From Clostridiales bacterium (GTDB lineage Bacteria > Bacillota > Clostridia > Oscillospirales > Oscillospiraceae): DNA of 11,143 bases. Within the stretch, counting starts at the first letter, position 1. The number at the start of each line of letters is the position of its first letter. Below, piece after piece: positions 5,603 to 11,143 of this stretch. A program made the translations under genes and the position numbers. The stretch lies in assembly GCA_019418625.1 (NCBI GenBank), contig DYBL01000050.1, positions 1 through 11,143 of the forward strand, written 5' to 3'. Below the pieces are notes generated by a model. That model had not been told where the DNA came from, ran no database searches, and saw nothing but the letters and a program-made list of their open reading frames with translations.

Positions 5603-6348
5603 CATGATTTCAGATATGCCGCCGCCTGCAATACGCCGTAGAGGACCGGCTGGTGGATGAGGTAGAGGATCAGGGAGTGGCGGCCCAAAAACATCAGCGG
5701 CCCCTCGGCGCCCCGCCGCAGCACCGCCTTGTCCTTCCACAGCGGAAACAAAAACCATCCCACCCAGAAAAGGAAGATCCACGGCAGCAGGGAAAAATAA
5801 TCCGTGGAGGAAAAAGAATGGGGCGGGAACCCCAGAAATGCCGTGATATCATTTTGATACAGCCACTCCGGCATGACGGCCGCCCCCAGCAGCATCCCCT
5901 CATCGATCTTGCGGGTGAGGGCGAACAGTGCGGCACATACCGCCGCGCCGGGGATCGGCGGTATCCGCTCCAGCACCGGCCGTGCCGCCGTCGTCACAGC
6001 GGCCGCCCCGCCCAGGAACGTCAAGATCCCCCAGCGCACCGCGTCCTCCGGCGTGGCCAGGGCCGTCACCGCCATGACTAAAAGTCCCGCCGCAAATACC
6101 TTGGCCCCATGACGCAGGGGACGGCGGCTCAAGTGCAGGCAAAATCCGGAGAGCAGGATGAAGCTCCAGCAGATCTGCTGCTGCCAGAGAAAGCCCGGCC
6201 AGCCGTCATACCAGGCAAGATCCCACCCGCCAAGGTTCACCGCATCCCACAGAGCATGATAGACCACCATTTCCACCAGGGTAAGGCCCCGGAGGGTATC
6301 CAGCAGCCCCAGCCGCTCCAAGGTCCGGGACTTTCCTCTGTATGCCAT
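5602..6348 (-). CDS. HGSNAT/DUF1624-family membrane acyltransferase-like protein
   Basis: A 248-residue multi-pass membrane protein with roughly seven hydrophobic helices. The N-terminus (RLGLLDTLRGLTLVEMVVYH, residues 12-31) and the C-terminus (LGRHSLILYLIHQPVLYGVL, 221-240) match the heparan-alpha-glucosaminide N-acetyltransferase catalytic-domain family (DUF1624). His31 in the first helix is the kind of residue thought to carry the acetyl group in the human enzyme. Bacterial members are probably involved in transferring acyl groups to envelope sugars, but the substrate is unknown and I do not assign one. The ATG at 6348 has GGGGGGAG just upstream. The gene has its own near-consensus promoter and ends at the shared terminator with fprA, so it is a single-gene unit. 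Family assignment is fairly sure; enzymatic activity is inferred. Confidence 0.82.
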   Translation of the reverse strand: MAYRGKSRTLERLGLLDTLRGLTLVEMVVYHALWDAVNLGGWDLAWYDGWPGFLWQQQICWSFILLSGFCLHLSRRPLRHGAKVFAAGLLVMAVTALATPEDAVRWGILTFLGGAAAVTTAARPVLERIPPIPGAAVCAALFALTRKIDEGMLLGAAVMPEWLYQNDITAFLGFPPHSFSSTDYFSLLPWIFLFWVGWFLFPLWKDKAVLRRGAEGPLMFLGRHSLILYLIHQPVLYGVLQAAAYLKS

Positions 6349-6380
6349 TCCGCTCCCCCCTGCCTCTTTTTTCCACCAGT

Positions 6381-6409
6381 ATTGTAAAAAGCAGGCCCCG
6401 CCCTGTCAA
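6381..6409 (-). promoter_or_regulatory. Promoter of the membrane acyltransferase gene
   Basis: On the minus strand, TTGACA (6409-6404, full consensus), a 17-base spacer and TACAAT (6386-6381). The start is expected near 6374, giving a leader of about 25 bases. This is the closest to consensus of the promoters in the window. Confidence 0.78.
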
Positions 6410-6440
6410 CCGGACAAATGGGATTTTTCCCGTTTTTCAC

Positions 6441-6476
6441 AAAAAAAGTGCCGCCGGTACCGGCGGCACTTTTTTT
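6441..6476. terminator. Palindromic bidirectional terminator after rubredoxin
   Basis: A perfect 36-base palindrome: seven A, then an 11-bp stem (GTGCCGCCGGT with ACCGGCGGCAC, in RNA with a small loop at the centre), then seven T. It overlaps the rubredoxin stop codon by two bases and separates rubredoxin from the acyltransferase promoter. Confidence 0.92.
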
Positions 6477-6633
6477 ACTTTTCCTCGAACTGATCCTTGC
6501 CGGCGCTGCACAGGGGGCACACCCAGTCGGCGGGCAGATCTTCCCACTTGGTGCCGGGGGCGATGCCGTTGTCGGGGTCGCCGGCAGCCTCGTCATACAC
6601 ATAGCCGCAAAGAACGCACTCATACTTTTTCAT
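6475..6633 (-). CDS. Rubredoxin
   Basis: A 52-residue protein, the normal length for a stand-alone rubredoxin, beginning MKKYECVLCGYVYDEAAGD. The single iron is bound by four cysteines in two knuckles: Cys6-x2-Cys9 (ECVLCGY) and Cys39-x2-Cys42 (WVCPLCSAGKD). The segment DPDNGIAPGTKWEDLPADWVC is typical of the family. It is a small cytoplasmic one-electron carrier; in anaerobes it feeds flavodiiron proteins and rubrerythrin/peroxide reductases. Here the flavodiiron gene fprA lies about 0.9 kb away on the opposite strand. GGAGG lies 8 bases before the ATG. The gene has its own extended -10 promoter and its terminator begins within the stop codon, so it is a single-gene unit. It is short enough to be missed by length-filtered gene finders. 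Confidence 0.96.
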   Translation of the reverse strand: MKKYECVLCGYVYDEAAGDPDNGIAPGTKWEDLPADWVCPLCSAGKDQFEEK

Positions 6634-6674
6634 GTTATTTTCCTCCTCAAGTGTTTTGTATGTTTTCTATCTGC

Positions 6675-6683
6675 ATCATAGCA
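6675..6683 (-). promoter_or_regulatory. Extended -10 promoter of rubredoxin
   Basis: TGCTATGAT on the minus strand: TATGAT at 6680-6675 preceded by TGC (6683-6681). There is no good -35 at 17 bases. The start is expected near 6668, giving a leader of about 35 bases. TATACT at 6690-6685 with TTGGAA 19 bases upstream is a weaker alternative. Confidence 0.5.
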
Positions 6684-6693
6684 GAGTATAGCC

Positions 6694-6717
6694 AAAAAAG
6701 CTGTTGTTTTTCCAACA
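6694..6717 (-). terminator. Weak terminator after the pyruvyl transferase/FrhB fusion gene
   Basis: On the minus strand, TGTTG pairs with CAACA around a 6-base loop, followed by GC and six T. The stem is only 5 bp with a two-base gap before the T run, so termination may be leaky into rubredoxin. Confidence 0.32.
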
Positions 6718-6721
6718 CCTA

Positions 6722-9019
6722 TCAACGAATTTTTTCCCGCAGCTTCTCCTTGACCTCCGGGCTGAGGAGCTTGGCCGCCGCCCGGACCGGCAGGGGGCGC
6801 AGAGCAAAAAAGCGCTTGCGCACCTGGTCAAAGGGCTCCAGAGCATAGGCGGCAAAAAAGGCGGACCGGTCAGGGGGCTGTGCAATGGGAGAAGCCAGCC
6901 GGGGATTTCCTGCGATGGCCCGCTCCAGGGGGAATTTCTCCTTGGCCAGAGGCAGCTGATCAAACAGGTGGCTTCCGTGGGCGGTATTGACCAGCAGCAG
7001 GGAGACGCCCTTTTCCTGCTGCTCCGGCAGTTCGTCCGGCCGCAGGCCCCAGAAGTCTCCCAGGGTAAAGTCTCCCACCCGGGCGGCGGAGGTATAGGCG
7101 CAGCGATAGCAGCTGGGCCGCAGGAACAGTGCCCGGCCGAAGGCATGTCCGTACTCCGTTGCAAACAGCGGCGCGGAATCCACACTGCCGTCGCTGTATA
7201 CTACGGTGAAGTGACTGTCCTTCCAGCCGGTGACCTTGTTGCGAAAGCGCACCGCCTGGATGGTCTTGCCCTTGCGGCGCTCGATGGAGCGCACCATGTC
7301 CTCCCACACGCCGGGGGAGGGCACGCCGTGGCAGACGAGATCGCAGGTGACCAGGTTCTCCGGCCGCGCGCCCAGATAGTGGTACAGTCCGTCCACCTGG
7401 CAGGGCGTGCCGGAAAAGAGCACCATCCGGCTCTCCAGCCAGTGTTTCACCTCCCGGTAGCAGTCTCCCAGGTCGCTTTGCACATACTTGGCGCCCCGCA
7501 GGCGCCAAAGATCCTCCTTGCGGAAGCATGCCACATGCCGCAGGTGCTGGTGGCCGTCCATGGCGGCACCGAACACCACGCCGCCGCACTCGAGCACATA
7601 TTCCGCCAAAAGGGAAAACACACCGCCGGAGGTGGAGTCCTTGCGGATATCCTCCGTCCGGTTCCAGGCGGCAAAGGCCGCCGGCAGCGGATGCTCCGGC
7701 CGCTGCTGGAGGGCCGGGCAAATGGCGGTGCAGTGGCCGCAGCGGACGCATTGGTCTTCCTGGATCACCGGGTAGAGGAAGCCCTCTTTGTCCCGCTCCA
7801 TGGTGATGGCATTTTTCGGGCAGCCGCTGGCACAGGCGCCGCAGCCGGTGCAGTGGATATGAGACGCCAGCTTGGGCAGGCCGTCCTGCTGCGGTGCCGG
7901 CTCCTCCCGAAGCTCCAGCGGCTCATCCGCCAGTGCGCGGCGAAGATACTCCACCGAGTCCCGCCGGGCGTGCTCCAGCCGCTGTTCCACCTCCGACCAG
8001 CAGATGGCATCCTGTACGCCGGCGGTGTCGCCCTTGCCCACCACCCGATGGGCAAGTCCCAGGCGGCTGAGCAGACTGAAGGTGCGGGAGCTCTCCGGCG
8101 CAGCCAGCTCGCTGGGGGCCACGGCGGTGAAGAAGGGCTTTTGGAACTGGACGGAGAACACCGTCCCGTGGAAGGAGTTGGTGCACACATAGCTGGCGCC
8201 CCGGAACAATCCCAAAAACTCCGCCGGTCCCGCGTCCAGCACACAGCGGGCCTTGGGATGCACCCGCTGGCGAATGCCGCAAAGCTGCACCACCGGCAGC
8301 CCCGTCTCCTCCGCCAGGCGGCGGATATAGGGCGCCAGGGCACCGGGCTTGCTGATGCAGTAGCACAGGATATAGCCGCCCTTCTCCGCCGGGGGCGCCG
8401 CGATGGCGCTCCAGGCGTTCCGGTCCAGCAGCAGCGTGGGATCCAGCACCACAGGTACGGTCTTGCCCGTCACCTGCTCCACGATGGCTTGTCCCTGCCG
8501 CTCCCGCACGGAGATATGGGAAAAGGCGTCCAGATAGGACCGCAGCTCTTCCTCCATCCCCTCCGGCACCGACGGGATGCCGAAAGAGGGGGCGTAGGCG
8601 ATCTTGCGCTTTTGGGAAAAAGCGCCGAAAAACACCGGGTCAAACTTCCCGTCCGGGAAGATCTTCGGATTCCAGATCTGATCGCTGCCGGAGAGGATCA
8701 CATCGTAGGGAAGATCCGCGCCCGCCAGCTCCGATACGCTCTCGTAGCGGTGGGAAGATCGCTTGAGGTACTGGCGGGAGAACGCCTCAAAGCGGTCGTA
8801 GCGGGCCTTGAGTGCCCCGTAGTGCAGGGCGGTATGGGCGTCCGCCGCGGCGCTGCCCAGTCCCGTGGGGGCGCGGAAGAGGGCGTTGTTTTGGTTGACA
8901 TAGTAGTCTACGATCTCACATTCCCCGCCCAGGGCCTCCACGGCCCGCTCCGTGGCGTAGGCCTGCAAAAGGGCCCCGTAGTGGTGGATGTGGTAAAAGG
9001 TGACCAGTCCTGTTTTCAA
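6722..9019 (-). CDS. Polysaccharide pyruvyl transferase domain fused to a 2[4Fe-4S] FrhB-like domain
   Basis: A 765-residue fusion. Residues 1-360 resemble polysaccharide pyruvyl transferases (LVTFYHIHHYGALLQAYA near the N-terminus, SGSDQIWNP at 110-118, TNSFHGTVFSVQFQKPF at 280-296). Residues 388-436 hold two [4Fe-4S] ferredoxin motifs: Cys390/393/396 with Cys400, and Cys424/427/430 with Cys434. Residues 445-765 match the coenzyme F420 hydrogenase/dehydrogenase beta-subunit family (STSGGVFSLLAEYVL, FSGTPCQVDGL at 535-545, CDLVCHGVPSP at 559-569, CYRCAYTSAARVGDFTLGDFWG at 637-658). Such pairs occur in glycan clusters of gut Firmicutes and Bacteroidetes; the joint reaction is not known to me. 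The start is a TTG overlapping the upstream deaminase stop (TTGA), with GGGGAG 8 bases before it, so translation is coupled. No glycosyltransferases or envelope genes flank it. Confidence 0.85.
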   Translation of the reverse strand: MKTGLVTFYHIHHYGALLQAYATERAVEALGGECEIVDYYVNQNNALFRAPTGLGSAAADAHTALHYGALKARYDRFEAFSRQYLKRSSHRYESVSELAGADLPYDVILSGSDQIWNPKIFPDGKFDPVFFGAFSQKRKIAYAPSFGIPSVPEGMEEELRSYLDAFSHISVRERQGQAIVEQVTGKTVPVVLDPTLLLDRNAWSAIAAPPAEKGGYILCYCISKPGALAPYIRRLAEETGLPVVQLCGIRQRVHPKARCVLDAGPAEFLGLFRGASYVCTNSFHGTVFSVQFQKPFFTAVAPSELAAPESSRTFSLLSRLGLAHRVVGKGDTAGVQDAICWSEVEQRLEHARRDSVEYLRRALADEPLELREEPAPQQDGLPKLASHIHCTGCGACASGCPKNAITMERDKEGFLYPVIQEDQCVRCGHCTAICPALQQRPEHPLPAAFAAWNRTEDIRKDSTSGGVFSLLAEYVLECGGVVFGAAMDGHQHLRHVACFRKEDLWRLRGAKYVQSDLGDCYREVKHWLESRMVLFSGTPCQVDGLYHYLGARPENLVTCDLVCHGVPSPGVWEDMVRSIERRKGKTIQAVRFRNKVTGWKDSHFTVVYSDGSVDSAPLFATEYGHAFGRALFLRPSCYRCAYTSAARVGDFTLGDFWGLRPDELPEQQEKGVSLLLVNTAHGSHLFDQLPLAKEKFPLERAIAGNPRLASPIAQPPDRSAFFAAYALEPFDQVRKRFFALRPLPVRAAAKLLSPEVKEKLREKIR

Positions 9020-9534
9020 AGCGTGTCTCCCCTTCTTTCCGTCAGGTCCATCTCCGCCTGGGCAGGCGCCAGGTCGTCCTCTGCCACCCAGTCGGACACG
9101 GGCACCACCTCAAACTCCGTCTTGGTGCGGCGGATGACCACCCGCTCCAGGCCCGCGTTGATCACATGGCGGCGGCACATGGAGCAGGAGGTGGCATCAT
9201 TGAGAAGTTCGCCCGTCTGGGCGTCCCGCCCCACCAGATACAGCGTGCCGCCCACCATGTCCCGCCGGGCGGCGGAGATGATGGCGTTGGCCTCGGCGTG
9301 GACACTTCGGCACAGCTCATACCGCTGTCCCCGGGGCACCCGCATGACCTCCCGGGAGCAGTACCCCATATCCACGCAGTTGGCCCGGCCGCGGGGAGCG
9401 CCGTTGTAGCCGGTGGAGATGATCTCGTCGTTTTTGACGATGATGGCGCCATAGACCCGCCTGAGGCAGGTGGCCCGCTCCAGCACCGTCTCGGCGATAT
9501 CCAGATAGTAATTCTCCTTGCTGATCCGATCCAT
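9016..9534 (-). CDS. dCMP/cytidine deaminase family protein (ComEB-like)
   Basis: A 172-residue zinc-dependent deaminase that probably converts dCMP to dUMP for thymidylate synthesis. The zinc and catalytic residues are visible: His79-Ala-Glu81 (HAEANAI) and Cys117-x2-Cys120 (TSCSMC). The family more often has PC-xx-C; here the Pro is replaced by Ser116. The substrate-contacting motif GYNGAPRG is at 42-49. The C-terminal tail beyond about 150 is acidic and not conserved. The ATG at 9534 has AAAGGAGGG just upstream. It is the first gene of a two-gene operon whose second gene, the pyruvyl transferase fusion, overlaps its stop by four bases; there is no obvious pathway link between the two. The strict substrate (dCMP versus another deoxycytidylate) is inferred from length and motifs. 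Confidence 0.9.
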   Translation of the reverse strand: MDRISKENYYLDIAETVLERATCLRRVYGAIIVKNDEIISTGYNGAPRGRANCVDMGYCSREVMRVPRGQRYELCRSVHAEANAIISAARRDMVGGTLYLVGRDAQTGELLNDATSCSMCRRHVINAGLERVVIRRTKTEFEVVPVSDWVAEDDLAPAQAEMDLTERRGDTL

Positions 9535-9560
9535 GGGCAGCCCTCCTTTTTTGATGTCTT

Positions 9561-9589
9561 ATTGTACCACGGCCCGGCCCCCTTGGCAA
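9561..9589 (-). promoter_or_regulatory. Promoter of the deaminase-fusion operon
   Basis: On the minus strand, TTGCCA (9589-9584), a 17-base spacer and TACAAT (9566-9561), with TGG directly before the -10 (extended). The start is expected near 9554, about 20 bases before the ATG. Confidence 0.75.
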
Positions 9590-9630
9590 GAAAAGCAGAC
9601 ATTTTCCTGTCTTTGGCTCAGGGACAGGCG

Positions 9631-9662
9631 AAAAAACGCGGGAGCTCCGGAAAGCTCCCGCG
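9631..9662 (-). terminator. Rho-independent terminator after xdhC
   Basis: On the minus strand, a perfect 10-bp stem (CGCGGGAGCT with AGCTCCCGCG, positions 9662-9653 and 9646-9637) around a 6-base loop, then six T at 9636-9631. It lies 34 bases after the xdhC stop and separates xdhC from the deaminase promoter. Confidence 0.92.
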
Positions 9663-9696
9663 TCTGCGCGCTTTGCTGGCTTGGGTCCCGTGCCCG

Positions 9697-10680
9697 TCAG
9701 GGCCGCACCCCCGCCCGGACGGCGATCAGCTCCGCCGCCACGGAAATGGCGATCTCCGGGGGCGTCTGGGCGCCGATGGCAAGGCCGATGGGGGCATGGA
9801 GCCGGGCATACTCCGCCTCCGTGAACCCCGCGGCCAGAAGGCGCTCCTTACACAGGGCCAGCTTACGGCGCGAGCCGATGCAGCCTAGGTACTTGGCGCC
9901 GCTGCGCAGCACCTGGGAGAGCACCTCATAGTCCGCCTGGTGGCCCCGGGTCATGATGACCACATAGTCCTCCGGTGTCACGGTAACGGACCGGCTAAGC
10001 TCCGTGAACGGTCCGCACAAAAGCCCCTCCGCCTGGGGAAACGCCTCCGGCGTCACAAACTCCGGCCGGTCATCGTACACCACGGGCCGGAACTCCGCCG
10101 CCGCAATGACCGGCACCAGTGCCCGGGACACGTGGCCCCCGCCGAAGATATACACCTTCCCGGCCCGCACCACCGGCATGGCAAACCAGCCGTCCCGATA
10201 AACAGGGCCGTTTTCCAAAAGTCCCGGCTGCACCCGGTCATCCGTCTGGTCCGCCGCCCGCATCTCCGCGACCCGGCCGCACTCGATCCGGCGCAAAAGC
10301 CAGGTCTCCCGGCTGCCGGAAAAGGCCGCCGTGAGGGAGCGGACCGCCTGGGTGCACGGTCCCTCGCCGCCGGGCAGGAACTGGAACTGGACCGTCACAT
10401 CGCCGCCGCATACCATGCCCAATGACGCCGCATCTCCCTGGACGAAGCGAAAGCGGCGCACATCGTCCTCACCGCGCTCCAGCAAAGCCGCCGCGGCCTG
10501 CTGGGCTTCATACTCCACGGCGCCGCCGCCGATGGTGCCGGCGCTTTCCCCATGGGAAAACACCGCCATCACCGCCCCGGCCCCCCGGGGCGTGGAGCCG
10601 CTGGCATCCAGAATGGTCACCAGTTCCACCGGCTGTCCGGCCTCCAGAGCCCGGAGCATCTTCTTCCACAGCTCCCGCAT
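9697..10680 (-). CDS. xdhC: XdhC/CoxI family protein (molybdenum hydroxylase maturation)
   Basis: A 327-residue XdhC-family protein. Members insert or sulfurate the molybdenum cofactor of xanthine dehydrogenase-type hydroxylases in the cytoplasm. The N-terminal domain has TILDASGSTPRGAGAVMAV (22-40), GTIGGGAVE (48-56) and the conserved MVCGGD with Cys91. The C-terminal Rossmann domain starts at about 176 with VYIFGGGHVSRAL, followed by VVYDDRPEF (200-208), TRGHQADYEVL and the signature APIGLAIGAQTPPEIAISVAAE (296-317). Length is normal and all blocks are intact. The ATG at 10680 lies one base after the stop of the upstream transporter, with GGGAGG 11 bases before it, so the pair is probably one operon. 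No molybdenum hydroxylase subunit is in the window; it may lie outside, or the protein may serve a selenium-dependent hydroxylase elsewhere. Confidence 0.9.
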   Translation of the reverse strand: MRELWKKMLRALEAGQPVELVTILDASGSTPRGAGAVMAVFSHGESAGTIGGGAVEYEAQQAAAALLERGEDDVRRFRFVQGDAASLGMVCGGDVTVQFQFLPGGEGPCTQAVRSLTAAFSGSRETWLLRRIECGRVAEMRAADQTDDRVQPGLLENGPVYRDGWFAMPVVRAGKVYIFGGGHVSRALVPVIAAAEFRPVVYDDRPEFVTPEAFPQAEGLLCGPFTELSRSVTVTPEDYVVIMTRGHQADYEVLSQVLRSGAKYLGCIGSRRKLALCKERLLAAGFTEAEYARLHAPIGLAIGAQTPPEIAISVAAELIAVRAGVRP

Positions 10681-10681
10681 C

Positions 10682-11143
10682 TTAGCCGATGCCTCCCTTC
10701 CATATGCCCAAAATCAAAACCGCCACCGTCACGCCGCAGAAAACATACTTTGCAAGGGGATAGAACCACGGGCCCAGAGGCTGCCGGCGGGAGAGGTTCA
10801 CCTGCTCCAGGCAGCCCTCCCTGCCGTATACCCAGAAGAACATGATCCCCGCCAGCAGGGCGCCCGTGGGGCAGGCGAAGATGGAGCACACATCCATCCA
10901 GCCGGAGACGATGCCCTGAATGGCAAGGCTCACCGCCATTCCCACAGCGTCCACCAAGGCCACCGCCGGCGGCTCATGCCGTATTTTTCCTGGAACGTAG
11001 CCACCGGTGCCTCAAAGAGGTTGATAAGCGAGGTGAATCCGGCGAACAATGCCGCCACGAAAAAGATCACCATGATGATCCCGCCGCCGGGCATGGTCTT
11101 GAAGAGGTAGGGCAGGAAGATGAACATCAGTCCCGGGCCGCTC
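10682..11143 (-). pseudogene. Sodium-dependent (NSS-family) transporter, C-terminal part, apparent frameshift
   Basis: The window holds the last part of a membrane transporter that looks like the neurotransmitter:sodium symporter family: SGPGLMFIFLPYLFKTMPGG, a long hydrophobic helix, then SLINLFEAPVATFQEKYGMSR. The reading frame from the right edge shifts at about 10964-10975 and would stop at 10930 (TGA). The expected continuation, beginning AVALVDAVGMAVSLAIQG and including CSIFACPTGALLAGIMFFWVYG and KYVFC, is perfectly preserved in the next frame to the TAA at 10682. Restoring one G in the CCGGCGG run (CCGGGCGG) rejoins the frames as SRRAVALVD. NSS transporters import amino acids or related compounds with Na+. 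Because the downstream part shows no other decay, this may be a recent mutation or a sequencing error. It is upstream of, and one base from, xdhC. The N-terminus lies beyond the window. Confidence 0.8.

Noticed and set aside
6704..9409. A 901-codon open frame on the plus strand opposite the fusion gene and deaminase
   Set aside because: It is a high-GC shadow: it covers parts of two genes with clear family motifs on the other strand, lacks a recognisable domain and has repetitive Gly/Ala/His/Leu-rich composition.

Overview
The window looks like the chromosome of a high-GC, anaerobic, spore-forming Firmicute, probably an Oscillospiraceae/Ruminococcaceae-type gut Clostridium. This is inference. 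It rests on a SpoIIE-like sporulation gene at the left edge, a flavodiiron protein and a rubredoxin (oxygen defence in anaerobes), a putative preQ1-III riboswitch before queT (a class known mainly from Ruminococcaceae), strong GGAGG ribosome binding sites and GC-rich codons. I see no phage, insertion sequence, CRISPR array, tRNA or rRNA.

Layout, left to right. 1-737 (minus): the N-terminal membrane part of SpoIIE, cut by the window edge. 906-3463 (plus): a tight operon of dusB (tRNA dihydrouridine synthase), an ECF sigma factor that overlaps dusB by ATGA, and its membrane anti-sigma factor with a zinc-binding HxxxCxxC motif, closed by a strong terminator. 3507-4203 (plus): a promoter, a structured leader (candidate preQ1-III aptamer, an intrinsic terminator and a hairpin hiding the ribosome binding site) and queT, closed by a terminator. 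4292-5568 (plus): a promoter, a palindromic leader element and the flavodiiron protein gene fprA.

From 5571 onward all genes are on the minus strand, and the two directions meet at a shared terminator at 5571-5602. Read in their own direction (right to left): a sodium:neurotransmitter-symporter-type transporter, cut by the right edge and broken by an apparent one-base deletion, then xdhC one base later and a terminator; a dCMP deaminase translationally coupled to a 765-residue fusion of a polysaccharide pyruvyl transferase domain with a two-[4Fe-4S] FrhB-like module; rubredoxin, missed by length-filtered gene finding; and a small membrane acyltransferase of the HGSNAT/DUF1624 family.

How the genes fit together: dusB and queT both serve tRNA modification (dihydrouridine; uptake of a queuosine precursor). 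FprA and rubredoxin are the classic pair for reducing O2 or NO, here in separate transcription units facing each other. The sigma/anti-sigma pair is a self-contained envelope stress switch. Most promoters seen here share an extended -10 (TGn before the hexamer). The richest regulatory region is the queT leader, where one GACCTCC segment can pair with either of two GGAGGTC copies, one of which contains the queT Shine-Dalgarno.
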